Shown piece by piece: positions 36,306-45,317 of a DNA stretch of 64,000 bases. The stretch spans positions 1,413,154 through 1,477,153 of the forward strand of contig NZ_SOCE01000001.1 in the NCBI RefSeq assembly GCF_004365175.1, written 5' to 3'. Source of the DNA: Kribbella voronezhensis. Its GTDB lineage: Bacteria > Actinomycetota > Actinomycetes > Propionibacteriales > Kribbellaceae. Each line of letters starts with the position of its first letter. The first letter of the stretch is position 1. The translations under genes and the position numbers were made by a program. The notes beneath the pieces were generated by a model. The model saw only the letters and a list, made by a program, of their open reading frames with translations, ran no database searches and was not told where the DNA came from.

Positions 36306-38093
36306 ATGCAGCACGACAACCTCTTCGGCTCGACCCGCGAGTACGCGCAGACCATCGGCGATCAGAACGCGATCGTCTTCCTGCCGGACGGCCCGGGATC
36401 GGCGGTACGGACCGAGCTCAGCTACGCCGGGCTCGACCTGCGGTCCCGGCGACTGGCCTCCTGGCTGCAGGAGCATCGCACCGCGGGCGACCGGGTGCTG
36501 CTCCTCTATCCGCCCGGCGCCGCCTTCGTGACGGCCTTCTTCGGTTGCCTCTACGCCGGGATGATCCCGGTGCCCGCACCGCTGCCCGCCGGTGACGGCA
36601 AGGGCAAGGTCGACCGGCTCCGTACGATCGTCAACGCGGCCGGCTGCTCGGTGCTCTTCACCGACCACGCCAACCTGGCCGACCTGCAGGAGCAGCTCGC
36701 CGAACTGATCGACAACGACATCCTCTGCGCCGCCACCGACGCCGACGACCTCGGCGATGCCGACAGCTGGCGCGAACCGGTGATCCGCCCGGAAACCCTT
36801 GCACTGCTGCAGTTCACGTCGGGCTCGACCAGCGAGCCGCGCGGCGTGATGGTGTCGCACGGGAGTCTGTGGCACAACCTCGGCCTGATCAAGCAGACCT
36901 TCGGGCTGCCGACCGGCGCCAAGGTCGCGTCCTGGCTGCCGCACTACCACGACATGGGCCTGATCGGCGGATCGCTGTCCTCGATCTTCCTCGGCGGCAC
37001 GCTGTCGCTGATGTCGCCGATGAGCTTCCTGCGCGATCCGTACCGCTGGCTCGACCTGATCGACTCCGAGGGCATCGACATCAGCCCCGCGCCGAACTTC
37101 GCCTACGACCTGTGCGTACGCCGGATCAAGCCGGCCCAGGTCGAGCAGCTGGACCTCAGTCGCTGGCGGCACGCCCTCAACGGAGCCGAGCCGGTCGACC
37201 CCGCCACCTTGAAGCGCTTCGAGCTGCACTTCGCGGCAGCCGGCCTGAAGCCGGAGACCATCCGGCCCTGTTACGGCATGGCCGAGGTCGGGCTGCTGGT
37301 CACCGGCACCGACGAGAACCGGCGGCCGAAGCCGGTCCGGGTCGACGCCGCCGACATCGAGCGTCGCCGGTTCACTCCGACCGACGACCTGGCCGCGGGC
37401 CGCGAGCTGATCAGCAGCGGCCCGGTGCCGACCGGATTCGACCTGCGGATCGTCGACCCGGACTCCCGGACGCCGTTGGAGGACGGCCGGATCGGCGAGA
37501 TCTGGCTGGCCGGCCCGAGTGTTGCCCTCGGCTACTGGGGCAAGCCGGACGAGAGCGCGGCCGTCTTCGACGCCTACACCAGCGACGACGAAGGCCCCTA
37601 TCTGCGCACCGGTGACCTCGGCGTCTGCCACGACGGCGATCTCTACATCACCGGCCGGATCAAGGAGCTCATCATCGTCAACGGCCGCAACATCTACCCG
37701 CAGGACCTCGAGCGCAGACTCGGTCTGCTGCACCCGGCCCTGGCCGAGGGGGCCAGCGCCGCGTTCGGCGTACCGGGTGACGGGGCCGAGCGGATCATCG
37801 TCGTGCAGGAGATCCGGACCGCCGGAGCCGCCGCGCCGACCGAGTTGCAGCAGCTCGCCGACCTGGTGAAGTCCGAGCTCTCGGCGTACGCCGGCAGTCC
37901 GGTAGCCAACGTCTGTTTCGTCAAGCGGGGCGGCGTTCTGCGCACCACCAGCGGCAAGGTCCGCCGGACCAGCATGCGCGAGCTGTTCGTCACCGACGGA
38001 CTGCAGCCGCACTTCGAGGACCTCGAGCCGTCGATCAAGAAGTTGCATCGGGCAACGAAACCGCTGGAGGCACTCGCCGGGGCCGGAGTCTGA
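36306..38093 (+). CDS. Fatty acyl-AMP ligase 1 (apparently active)
   Basis: A 595-residue adenylate-forming enzyme of the FAAL type, which activates a fatty acid as acyl-AMP and passes it to a carrier protein instead of CoA. Motifs are intact: FTSGSTSEPRGVMVSH (near 162), SWLPHYHDMGLIGG (near 205), PCYGMAEVGLLV (near 321), YLRTGDLG (near 434), GRIKELIIVNGRNIYPQDLE (near 450), and a C-terminal TSGKVRRTSMREL with the adenylation lysine. AGGAAGG precedes ATG 36306. The neighbouring ACP gene is the probable partner. A degenerate paralogue follows at 38949. Confidence 0.93.
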   Translation: MQHDNLFGSTREYAQTIGDQNAIVFLPDGPGSAVRTELSYAGLDLRSRRLASWLQEHRTAGDRVLLLYPPGAAFVTAFFGCLYAGMIPVPAPLPAGDGKGKVDRLRTIVNAAGCSVLFTDHANLADLQEQLAELIDNDILCAATDADDLGDADSWREPVIRPETLALLQFTSGSTSEPRGVMVSHGSLWHNLGLIKQTFGLPTGAKVASWLPHYHDMGLIGGSLSSIFLGGTLSLMSPMSFLRDPYRWLDLIDSEGIDISPAPNFAYDLCVRRIKPAQVEQLDLSRWRHALNGAEPVDPATLKRFELHFAAAGLKPETIRPCYGMAEVGLLVTGTDENRRPKPVRVDAADIERRRFTPTDDLAAGRELISSGPVPTGFDLRIVDPDSRTPLEDGRIGEIWLAGPSVALGYWGKPDESAAVFDAYTSDDEGPYLRTGDLGVCHDGDLYITGRIKELIIVNGRNIYPQDLERRLGLLHPALAEGASAAFGVPGDGAERIIVVQEIRTAGAAAPTELQQLADLVKSELSAYAGSPVANVCFVKRGGVLRTTSGKVRRTSMRELFVTDGLQPHFEDLEPSIKKLHRATKPLEALAGAGV

Positions 38094-38094
38094 C

Positions 38095-38862
38095 ATGACC
38101 GTGGATGCCCAGGGGTTCCCCCCACCGCCGACAAGCGGTGCGGTGCACCTGTTCCGGGGGCGGGCCCCGACCGAGCCGGCGGCGGCGGATCTCGCGATCC
38201 TGGACGCCGCGGAGCTGGAGCGGTTCGCCCGGATGGTGCCGTCGGCCGGCGCGCAGTTCGCCGGCTCACGCGCCGCCGTACGCCGGATCCTGGCCGGCTA
38301 TGTCCGGGAGACTCCGGGCCGGCTGGGATTCGGGCGACGGAGCTGTCCGGGTTGCGGCAGCCCGGATCACGGTCCGCCACAGCTGATCAGGCCGGCCACC
38401 AGGCTGGCCTTCAGCCTGTCGAGGTCCGACTACGACTGGCTGCTCGCGGTCACCGCGGACCGGTTGGTGGGAGTCGACATCGAAGGTGCCGCCGCGGTCG
38501 ACTTCGAGCGGGTGGCCCCGATGGTGATGACGCCTGCCGAGCTGGCAGCGCTACGTGCCGAGCCTGAGGAGCAGGCCCGGAAGGCCGTGTTCCTGCGCTG
38601 CTGGACGCGGAAGGAGGCCGTTTTGAAGGCCAGTGGGATCGGCCTGATGGCGCCCCTGCGCGAGATCGATGTCCTGCCTGCGTCCAGCGGACTGGTCACG
38701 GTGTCGCACGAAGCGATCGTCGGCGCTGCGTCCTGGTCGGTTCAGGACCTCCCTGCCGGGTCCCGATGCGTGGCCGCGCTGGCTGTCCAAGCAGGCCTGC
38801 CAGCCGTCGAGATCAGTTGGCCGGCAGTCGATTGGCAGCAACTTGCAGCCGTCGTTTCATGA
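38095..38862 (+). CDS. Sfp-type 4'-phosphopantetheinyl transferase
   Basis: A 255-residue enzyme that converts apo carrier proteins to the holo form using CoA. Family motifs are LAFSLSRSDY (near 102), the magnesium-binding VGVDIE (near 122) and CWTRKEAVLKASG (near 170). Its start lies one base after the stop of the acyl-AMP ligase, so it belongs to the same transcript. It probably serves the ACP and the NRPS T domains of this cluster. Cys35-like pairs in RRSCPGCGSPDHG are common in actinomycete members of the family. Confidence 0.93.
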   Translation: MTVDAQGFPPPPTSGAVHLFRGRAPTEPAAADLAILDAAELERFARMVPSAGAQFAGSRAAVRRILAGYVRETPGRLGFGRRSCPGCGSPDHGPPQLIRPATRLAFSLSRSDYDWLLAVTADRLVGVDIEGAAAVDFERVAPMVMTPAELAALRAEPEEQARKAVFLRCWTRKEAVLKASGIGLMAPLREIDVLPASSGLVTVSHEAIVGAASWSVQDLPAGSRCVAALAVQAGLPAVEISWPAVDWQQLAAVVS

Positions 38863-38948
38863 CAATTCAAAACCGGCCACCGCGGTGACGAAGTCGTCAA
38901 TACTCACTGAGAAGCAGCAGAACGGGCTTATCGGTAGGAGGCGATGAC

Positions 38949-40670
38949 GTGAACGAGGATCTGGTCACCAGGTTCGGCCGGCAGGTGCTGGACGACCCGT
39001 CCCGCCCGGCGCTGATCGAGGTCAGCCACCGGGACGGGCGGGCCGCCGGCAGCACCGCGACGTACGGGGAACTGCATGACGGGGCCCGGGCGATCGCCGG
39101 GTGGCTGCGGGCGCACGCGGTACCGGGCGACCGGGTGCTGCTGCTCTACCCGTCCTCGATCGACTTCGCCAAGGCGTTCTGGGGCTGCCTGTACGCCGGT
39201 TGCGTGCCGGTGCCCGCTCCCTTGCCGGGCACCTTCGGTCATCACCTGTCCCTGACCACCGGTATCGCGCTGGATGCCGGACCGCGGCTGGTCCTCACCG
39301 ACACCGAACACCTGGACGGCGTGGCCGACTGGTTGATCCAGGACCGGCTGAACGAGCTGGCCCTGTTCGCCACCGACCTCGTGGATCTGTCCCGGGTGCA
39401 GGCTGCCGGGCCGATCGAGGTGCACGGCTCGTCGCCGGCGTTCGTTCAATACACCTCGACTGGTACGGACCTGGCCGGGCACGCGATCTCGCATGCTGCC
39501 CTTGCCCGCGACATCGAACTGCTGGACAACACCCTCGACCTGGCCGCCCACGGCACGGTCGGCGGTTGGTTGCCGATGCACCACAACCTCGGCCTGGTCG
39601 GCCTGCTGCTGGCGCCGCTGGCGGTCGGGGCGACCAGCGTGCTGATGTCACCGACCGAATTCCTGAAGCACCCGCAGCGCTGGCTGGAACTGATCGACAC
39701 CTTCGACCTCCGGCTCACCGCGGCGCCGAACTTCGCCTACGACCACTGCGTACGCCGGATCTCCCCCGAGGCCGCCGCCTCCTTCGACCTGTCCAGGCTT
39801 CGTACTGCGGTCAACGGGCCCGAGCCGGTCTCGGCCGCCACGCTGGCCGCCTTCGCGCAGCGCTTCGCCCCGGCCGGCCTCAACCCGCGGGCACTCACCC
39901 CGGCGTACGGGCCGGCTGACGGGGCCCGGCTGATCACTGTCTCCCCGCCGGGTGACCGGATCGACGGTCCGCTCATCACCCCGGCCGATCGCTGGGCCCT
40001 GGAACGAGACACCCTCCAACCGGCCGTCGGCGGGCTCGAGCTGGTCAGCTGCGGTCCTGTGGAGGGCACCGGTCTGCAGATCTTCAACGCGGCCACGCAG
40101 ACCGAACTGCTCGACGGCCTGGTCGGTGAGATCTGGCTGGACGGCTATGCACCGACCGGCGACCTCGGAGTGATCCACGGCGGCCAGCTGTACCGGACCG
40201 GCCGGGTCAGTGACCGGCTGGCCATCGACGGTCGCAGCCTCTACGCGCAGGACATCGAGCAAGCACTCGCAACACTCGATCCGGCCTTCGCGGAGCTTCC
40301 CGGCTGCGTCTGCGCGGTCGACGTACCGCGAGAGGAACTGGTGGTCCTGCAGGAGGTACCTGCGCGCAGCAGCAGCGTGGAGCTGACAGCACTGGCCACT
40401 GTCGTTCGCGACGCGCTACGCGATCGGTACCGGGTGCGGGTCGCCAACGTCGTCTTCCTCAGGCCAGGACAGATTCACCGAGTCGCCGGACGGGTGCAGC
40501 GCACGCTGATGCGCGAACTGTTCCGCAGTGACGCACTCGCCCCTGTCTACGAGGTCCTCGGCCGGCAGACCCGCCAGCGGTTCCGTTTCACCGAGCCACC
40601 GGCCGCCGTTGCGCCGGCTCAGCCCACCCGCCGGAGGAATGCCGCTGTGCCGGCCGTGGCGGCCCAGTGA
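38949..40670 (+). CDS. Degenerate fatty acyl-AMP ligase 2
   Basis: A 573-residue paralogue of the upstream ligase with eroded active-site motifs. The phosphate-binding loop reads YTSTGTDLAGHAISH in place of TSGSTSEPRGVMVSH; the YGMAE box is YGPADGA; KELIIVNGRN is SDRLAIDGRS; and the C-terminal TSGKVRR is VAGRVQR, so the adenylation lysine is arginine. Length and fold-level similarity are retained, arguing for selection on the protein rather than free decay. It may be a scaffold, a partner for another enzyme, or an enzyme with changed chemistry. A GTG start at 38949 is chosen because AGGAGG lies 7 bases upstream; the ATG at 38944 runs into TGA. Confidence 0.88.
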   Translation: MNEDLVTRFGRQVLDDPSRPALIEVSHRDGRAAGSTATYGELHDGARAIAGWLRAHAVPGDRVLLLYPSSIDFAKAFWGCLYAGCVPVPAPLPGTFGHHLSLTTGIALDAGPRLVLTDTEHLDGVADWLIQDRLNELALFATDLVDLSRVQAAGPIEVHGSSPAFVQYTSTGTDLAGHAISHAALARDIELLDNTLDLAAHGTVGGWLPMHHNLGLVGLLLAPLAVGATSVLMSPTEFLKHPQRWLELIDTFDLRLTAAPNFAYDHCVRRISPEAAASFDLSRLRTAVNGPEPVSAATLAAFAQRFAPAGLNPRALTPAYGPADGARLITVSPPGDRIDGPLITPADRWALERDTLQPAVGGLELVSCGPVEGTGLQIFNAATQTELLDGLVGEIWLDGYAPTGDLGVIHGGQLYRTGRVSDRLAIDGRSLYAQDIEQALATLDPAFAELPGCVCAVDVPREELVVLQEVPARSSSVELTALATVVRDALRDRYRVRVANVVFLRPGQIHRVAGRVQRTLMRELFRSDALAPVYEVLGRQTRQRFRFTEPPAAVAPAQPTRRRNAAVPAVAAQ

Positions 40671-42361
40671 TGCACAAGCCGTACCAGTTGGCTGCTGACC
40701 TCGATGCCAAACTGGGCGACCCGACAGACCCCGGCCAGCTGTTCTCGTACGAGACCTGTGCGGGTCTGGACGCTCGGGACGAGTTCCCGGCCGCCATCTG
40801 CGAACAGCTCGACAACCTCGGCCTGTCGGCGTACTACGTGCCGTCGCAGTACGGCGGTGCACTCCAGAACTTCGAGGACCTCTTCCAGCTCCTGCGAACG
40901 GTGGCCCGGCGAGACCTGACCGTCGCGGTCGCCCACGGCACGGCGTACGTCGACGCGGTGCCGACCTGGATCGCCGCTACCCCCGCACTCGCCTCTCGAC
41001 TTGGGGCCGAACTCGTCCGCAGCCGGCTCGCCGAGCGGCGATTCCAAGGCGGCGTAGGGGACGCCGTGGACAGCAGCCCGCCGAAGTCGATCGGGCCGCC
41101 CGTGGCTGTCGCCTCACCGGCCGGCTACGTGCTGACCGGCACGACACCGGCAGCGCCGCGGACCCGTGGGCCGTTGACCGGACTGCTGGCCCGGACCGGT
41201 GACGAGCTGGCGGAACTGTCGATGTTCCTGGTCGAGACCGACCGCGCCCAGCTCGATCCGCCGGCCCGGCTGCACGGGATTCGCGGTACCGATCACGGCA
41301 GCCTGACTTGGTACGGCACCGAAGCCGACCTGATCGGGACGGAAGGCTCCGGCGTCGAGCTCGCGATGAAGAGCCGGCAGCTGACCTGGATCCTCGACGC
41401 CGCGGTCTCCCTGGGCGGCATCGACCAGGTACTCCGGCTGGCGCTCGGCCGCGTGATCGAGGACACCGTCTACGACCTCCGCCTGGTCGACCTGCCGCAG
41501 GTCCGCCGACGATTGACGGAGGCCTACGCCGACCTGCTCGCGGCGGAGGCGGTCGCGCTGGTCGCCACCAGAAGTGTTCACCTCAGCCCGAACGAGCTGG
41601 CGGTGACCGGACCGGCTGCGACGGTCTTCCTTCGCGACCGGGCCGATGACCTCATCCAGCTCGCCGCGGAGCTGACGAGCGAAGAGGGCAGGGTCGGCAA
41701 GGCTTTGCGCGATCACCAAACAGCCGGAGCTGTCTCTGGCGCCACGCGAGTGCTCCGAAGCCTTGCCGGGCAACTGCCGCTACTGGCCCGCAGCTATGGG
41801 CATCCGGCTCCACTTGCTGCTGCCGCGGCTCTGTCCACCGACCTACCCGACCTGCGGCCGGATCAACTCCAACTGCTGGCCCGCAGCGGCTCAACCCTGA
41901 TGAACGGACTACCGGCCGCTGTGGCCGAGCTCGAATCGCTGGCCAACGCGGGAGTGGTCAGCCATCAGCTCGCCGGCAGCGCCGGAGTACTGCTCAGCGT
42001 CGCCGACGACCTGCACTGCCAGCTGAGCGATGCACTCGACCCGTCGATCGCCTTGGAGCTGGCCCGGCGCTATTCGCTTTGTTTCGCTGCTGCTGCGTGT
42101 GTCCAGGTCTGGCTGCGCAACTACGCGGAGCACTCCAAGGACGACCTCTGGACCGGCGCTGTCTGGCTGGAGGCCTGTCTGGTCCGGCTGCTCGGGCTGC
42201 TGCGGGTGCCGCCGGCAGGGCTCGCCGAGACCGTGCAGATCGCCTACGGCCGGTTGATGCCGGCGATGGTCCAGCAGCTTCGCGCCGGCCAGTTGCTGTC
42301 CCTCTTCCCCTACCCCCTGCCCGAAGAGAGTCGGCCTGTCGACGAGCGGAGCCGGGCATGA
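40670..42361 (+). CDS. Degenerate long acyl-CoA dehydrogenase family protein 2
   Basis: A 563-residue paralogue of the dehydrogenase at 34488. The N-terminal helical domain is well kept (LSAYYVPSQYGGALQNFEDLFQLLRTVARRDL). The middle beta domain is shortened and the GLSEADHG box is missing, and the stretch aligning with IFEGTSHVH reads GAVSGATRVLR, so the catalytic Glu is absent. The C-terminal extension is present (LARRYSLCFAAAACVQVW). Desaturase activity is therefore doubtful. ATG 40670 overlaps the ligase stop as TGATG, repeating the arrangement seen between the ACP and the first dehydrogenase. A GTG directly before it is possible. Confidence 0.87.
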   Translation: MHKPYQLAADLDAKLGDPTDPGQLFSYETCAGLDARDEFPAAICEQLDNLGLSAYYVPSQYGGALQNFEDLFQLLRTVARRDLTVAVAHGTAYVDAVPTWIAATPALASRLGAELVRSRLAERRFQGGVGDAVDSSPPKSIGPPVAVASPAGYVLTGTTPAAPRTRGPLTGLLARTGDELAELSMFLVETDRAQLDPPARLHGIRGTDHGSLTWYGTEADLIGTEGSGVELAMKSRQLTWILDAAVSLGGIDQVLRLALGRVIEDTVYDLRLVDLPQVRRRLTEAYADLLAAEAVALVATRSVHLSPNELAVTGPAATVFLRDRADDLIQLAAELTSEEGRVGKALRDHQTAGAVSGATRVLRSLAGQLPLLARSYGHPAPLAAAAALSTDLPDLRPDQLQLLARSGSTLMNGLPAAVAELESLANAGVVSHQLAGSAGVLLSVADDLHCQLSDALDPSIALELARRYSLCFAAAACVQVWLRNYAEHSKDDLWTGAVWLEACLVRLLGLLRVPPAGLAETVQIAYGRLMPAMVQQLRAGQLLSLFPYPLPEESRPVDERSRA

Positions 42362-43980
42362 CCTCGACCGAGACGCTGCTGCCCGCCGCGATCGAGTCGG
42401 CCCTCGGCGACCCCGCTGATCCCCACAACCCGTTCAGCTTCGACGCTGTCCTGGGCGCCGACGAAGCCGCAGTACCGCTGCCTGGTGCCAGTGAACTGCT
42501 CACGGAGATCAACTGGAGTGCCGAACTGGTACCGCGCGTTCACGGCGGCCGCCTGAGCACCACGGATCGCCTTGTCCAGTTGCTGCGCCCGCTGTTCCGC
42601 AGAGACGCCACCGTCGGGCTCGGTGCAGGGATAGCGCCACTGCTCAGTGCAGCGCTCGTCTGGTCGTCCAGTGATCCCGGTCAACAGAAGCCACTCGCCG
42701 CCACCATGCTGGCCAACCGCCTACCACTGGCGTCGTACGGCGAAGCCGACAGCCAACTGCCCGGCTCGGAACTGACCGCCCGCCGGTACGGCGATGAGTT
42801 GGCACTGGAGGGTTCACGGCCCGCCGTGTCGGCCTTGACCGGCTGGGACGCGCCGGTTGCCCTGGTCGCACGAACAGGCTCCGCACTGGGCAGTACGAAG
42901 TACTCGGTGGTCCTGCTGCCGCACGGGCCCAAGCCACAGGCGCCTCGGCAGCACACCGGGGTCCGAGGCTTGCGATTCGGTGATCTGGACCTGGGAGCCC
43001 AGCGACAGGAGGCACAACTCGTCGGGGGCTTCAACGGTGGGCTGGAGCTGGCCACCACTGCCTTGACCGTCACCCGGACCACGTTGGCCGGTGCGACCGT
43101 CGGACTGCTGGACACACAACTGCGGTCAGCACTGGATGCAGCGCAACGACGCAAGCGCGTGCCGTACGTGCGATCTGCGTTGGCCGGTGCCTTCGTCGAC
43201 CTCCTGGTGCTCGACTGCCTGGCCACTGTCGCCGCACGAGCGCTGCACCTGATGCCTGGCCGGCCTGCGAGCTACCTGGAGGCGGTGGATCGCCTGACCG
43301 CCGTACTGGCTCGTGACGTGGTGTCGGCACTTGATGGAGTGCTCGGGATGGAGGCCCATCGGCGGGACGCGATCTTTCAGAAGCACCGGCGCGACCTGCT
43401 GGCCGGTCCGCTGGTCGCGACCGGTGGGGCACGGCGACGAGCCGGCTTGATTCCTGGTCTGCCAGGCGGTGAGACCGAGCGCGACTCGCCGGAGCCGGCC
43501 GCGCTGTTCGGTCTCGACGAGCCGCTTCCCGATCTCGACTTCGGGCAGTTGGCGAGAGCCAGGCTCAGCCCCGGCGACCCGTTGGCCACGATCACGGCCG
43601 AGACGTTGCCCGGAGACCTTCTCTCGTCGTACGGCGATCAGTTGGCGGCCGGCGTACGGCAGGTGCAGGCACGGTGCCGGGCGCTGCCGCCACGGGACCG
43701 CACGCCGCTGGCGACGCCGGATTCGTTCGCCTTGGCCGGCCGGTATGCCTTGCTGGTCGCGGCGGCGTCGTGCATCGGGGTCTGGCGTCACAACCAGCGA
43801 GGCTTCCTTCAGGACCCGACCTGGCTCACGTCGGCGTTGCACCGGTTGCTGCGACGGCTGGGTGAGCCGGCGCTCAACCAGCCGGTGGAAGTGGAAGAAC
43901 GGGTGATGGCCGAGTTGCTCGACCGGCACAGCGAGCGGCGGACCTTCGACCTGACCGCAGCCCGGCTCTCCTCAGGCTGA
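42358..43980 (+). CDS. Degenerate long acyl-CoA dehydrogenase family protein 3
   Basis: A 540-residue third member of the same family, ATGA-overlapped with its neighbour. It keeps LVQLLRPLFRRDATVGLG, IFQKHRRDLLAGP and the C-terminal AGRYALLVAAASCIGVWRHNQRGF, which align with the active paralogue. The segment matching RIVSIFEGTSH reads AGPLVATGGAR, so the catalytic Glu is lost, and the central FAD region is reduced. With the degenerate ligase and dehydrogenase 2 it forms a three-gene operon in which every catalytic centre is altered. The three could form a heteromeric complex, or bind the acyl-ACP without turning it over (inference). Confidence 0.87.
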   Translation: MTSTETLLPAAIESALGDPADPHNPFSFDAVLGADEAAVPLPGASELLTEINWSAELVPRVHGGRLSTTDRLVQLLRPLFRRDATVGLGAGIAPLLSAALVWSSSDPGQQKPLAATMLANRLPLASYGEADSQLPGSELTARRYGDELALEGSRPAVSALTGWDAPVALVARTGSALGSTKYSVVLLPHGPKPQAPRQHTGVRGLRFGDLDLGAQRQEAQLVGGFNGGLELATTALTVTRTTLAGATVGLLDTQLRSALDAAQRRKRVPYVRSALAGAFVDLLVLDCLATVAARALHLMPGRPASYLEAVDRLTAVLARDVVSALDGVLGMEAHRRDAIFQKHRRDLLAGPLVATGGARRRAGLIPGLPGGETERDSPEPAALFGLDEPLPDLDFGQLARARLSPGDPLATITAETLPGDLLSSYGDQLAAGVRQVQARCRALPPRDRTPLATPDSFALAGRYALLVAAASCIGVWRHNQRGFLQDPTWLTSALHRLLRRLGEPALNQPVEVEERVMAELLDRHSERRTFDLTAARLSSG

Positions 43981-43990
43981 GCAACGCGGG

Positions 43991-44048
43991 TCGGGTCACG
44001 CTGAGCGCCGCGGGTCGGGTCGGGTCACGCTGAGTGCCGCGGGTCGGT
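43991..44048. repeat. Tandem 29-bp repeat between convergent genes
   Basis: A 29-base unit starting TCGGGTCACGCTGAG occurs at 43991-44019 and 44020-44048 with two mismatches. A further partial CGGGTCGG precedes it. It fills the 73-base gap between the third dehydrogenase and the convergent regulator and may act in termination or simply be slippage-derived. Confidence 0.85.
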
Positions 44049-44053
44049 TGGGC

Positions 44054-45106
44054 TCAGGCCGAGTCCGAGCTTGCGGGAGCCGGGAAGAACTGGTCGTCGT
44101 CGTCGACGGGCAGCCAGCCGGCGCGGATCGCCCGGACGCCGGCCTGGAATCGGCTGCGGGCATCGAGGCGGACCATCAGGTCGGCCGTCAGCCGGCGGCT
44201 GGTCCGGACCGAGACGCCGAGCCGGCGCGCGACCACGTCGTCGGTGTGACCTTCCGCGAGCAACTGGACGACCGCACGCTCCTGCCGGGTCAGGCCGACG
44301 TCGTCGCGGCCGGACCGGCTCGCACCGAAGCTCGCGCTCTTCTCCCAGACGGCCTCGAAGAGGGCGCACAGCGCCGCGACGACACCAGTGTCGCGGATCA
44401 GCAGCGCCCCTTGCGCGGCGTCGGTGACGTCCATCGGGACCATCACGGCCTTGCGGTCCGCGATCAGCATCCGCAGCGGCAGAGTCGCGGTCGTCCTGAT
44501 CCGCGCGCCGCGCTCGTGCAGCCAGCCGACGTACCGGGCGGTGGGGCCGTCGTTGGCCAGGCTGTCCAGGTAGACGCCGCGCATCCGGACGCCCCGCTCC
44601 AGCATCGACTCGTCCAACGGCCGGCCCGCCTCCAGAGTCGCCGCGGTCTGCGGACCGCCGTCGGAGAAGGCCATCACCTCGGTCTCCACACCGGCCAGCA
44701 GGACCTCCAGCCGGAGCCGGATGTTGTCCACCCCGACCAGCCGCTCCGCGTCGTGATACCCACCGGCGGCGGCGCGGTCGCCGTACTCCGCGACGATCTC
44801 CTCGATCGCGACCCGGCTGGCGACGACCTCTTTCTGCTTGTCCAGCAAGGCGAGCTCCTGCTGAGTCAGCAGCGGCACCAGGCTGACCTCGGGGCTGACC
44901 AGGTGCAGTTCGTGCGGGCGTTCCCAGGAGTACCGGACCAGAGCCAGTTCGAGCAGTTCGTTGACGCCTGCCTCGAGGCGGTCGGCAGGCCAGCCCATCC
45001 GGGCCGCCAGCGGTGGGATCTCGGTCCGCGGGTCCTCCAGCAGACACCGGTAGATCTTCTCGGCGTCGGCCGACAGTCCCAACGGTCTGAGCATCTGTTC
45101 GTCCAC
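44054..45106 (-). CDS. LuxR-type regulator with TrmB-like N-terminal domain
   Basis: A 350-residue transcription factor. The N-terminus (LGLSADAEKIYRCLLED, then LAARMGWPADRLEAGVNELLELALV) is a TrmB-like winged helix. A middle domain of about 180 residues (FSDGGPQ, MLERGVRMRGVYLDS, RIRTTATLPLRMLIADR) resembles the phospholipase-D-like region of such regulators. The C-terminus carries a LuxR helix-turn-helix (GLTRQERAVVQLLAEGHTDDVVARRLGVSVRT). This type often controls antibiotic clusters in actinomycetes, so it is the likely pathway regulator. GTG 45106 is chosen for the GAGAAG upstream; ATG 45094 is the alternative. It converges on the dehydrogenase operon. Confidence 0.9.
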   Translation of the reverse strand: MDEQMLRPLGLSADAEKIYRCLLEDPRTEIPPLAARMGWPADRLEAGVNELLELALVRYSWERPHELHLVSPEVSLVPLLTQQELALLDKQKEVVASRVAIEEIVAEYGDRAAAGGYHDAERLVGVDNIRLRLEVLLAGVETEVMAFSDGGPQTAATLEAGRPLDESMLERGVRMRGVYLDSLANDGPTARYVGWLHERGARIRTTATLPLRMLIADRKAVMVPMDVTDAAQGALLIRDTGVVAALCALFEAVWEKSASFGASRSGRDDVGLTRQERAVVQLLAEGHTDDVVARRLGVSVRTSRRLTADLMVRLDARSRFQAGVRAIRAGWLPVDDDDQFFPAPASSDSA

Positions 45107-45317
45107 GGATCCGCTTCTCACCGATATGCCTCCCCAAGCAGCCGGCTCCTGACCGAGGAGCCTTCCCGGCCCCGTCCTCGCACCAACTCTAAGAGCCGGC
45201 ACCGACGACAGTACTGACCCGCCGGGCCAGAAGCCCGATTTGATCAGACCCGGTTGAGCGCTGAACCGACGACCCTTCGACCACGATCGAATGCCTTGCG
45301 TACTGGGGTTTGTGGGA

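Noticed and set aside
34431..38096. A 1221-codon minus-strand reading opposite the dehydrogenase and ligase genes
   Set aside because: No motif or ribosome site; the plus strand has complete, recognisable enzymes.
38863..38948. A 10-bp palindrome CACCGCGGTG (38878-38887) followed by GACGA-AG-TCGTC
   Set aside because: Short GC palindromes are frequent at this base composition; no promoter or terminator features support it.
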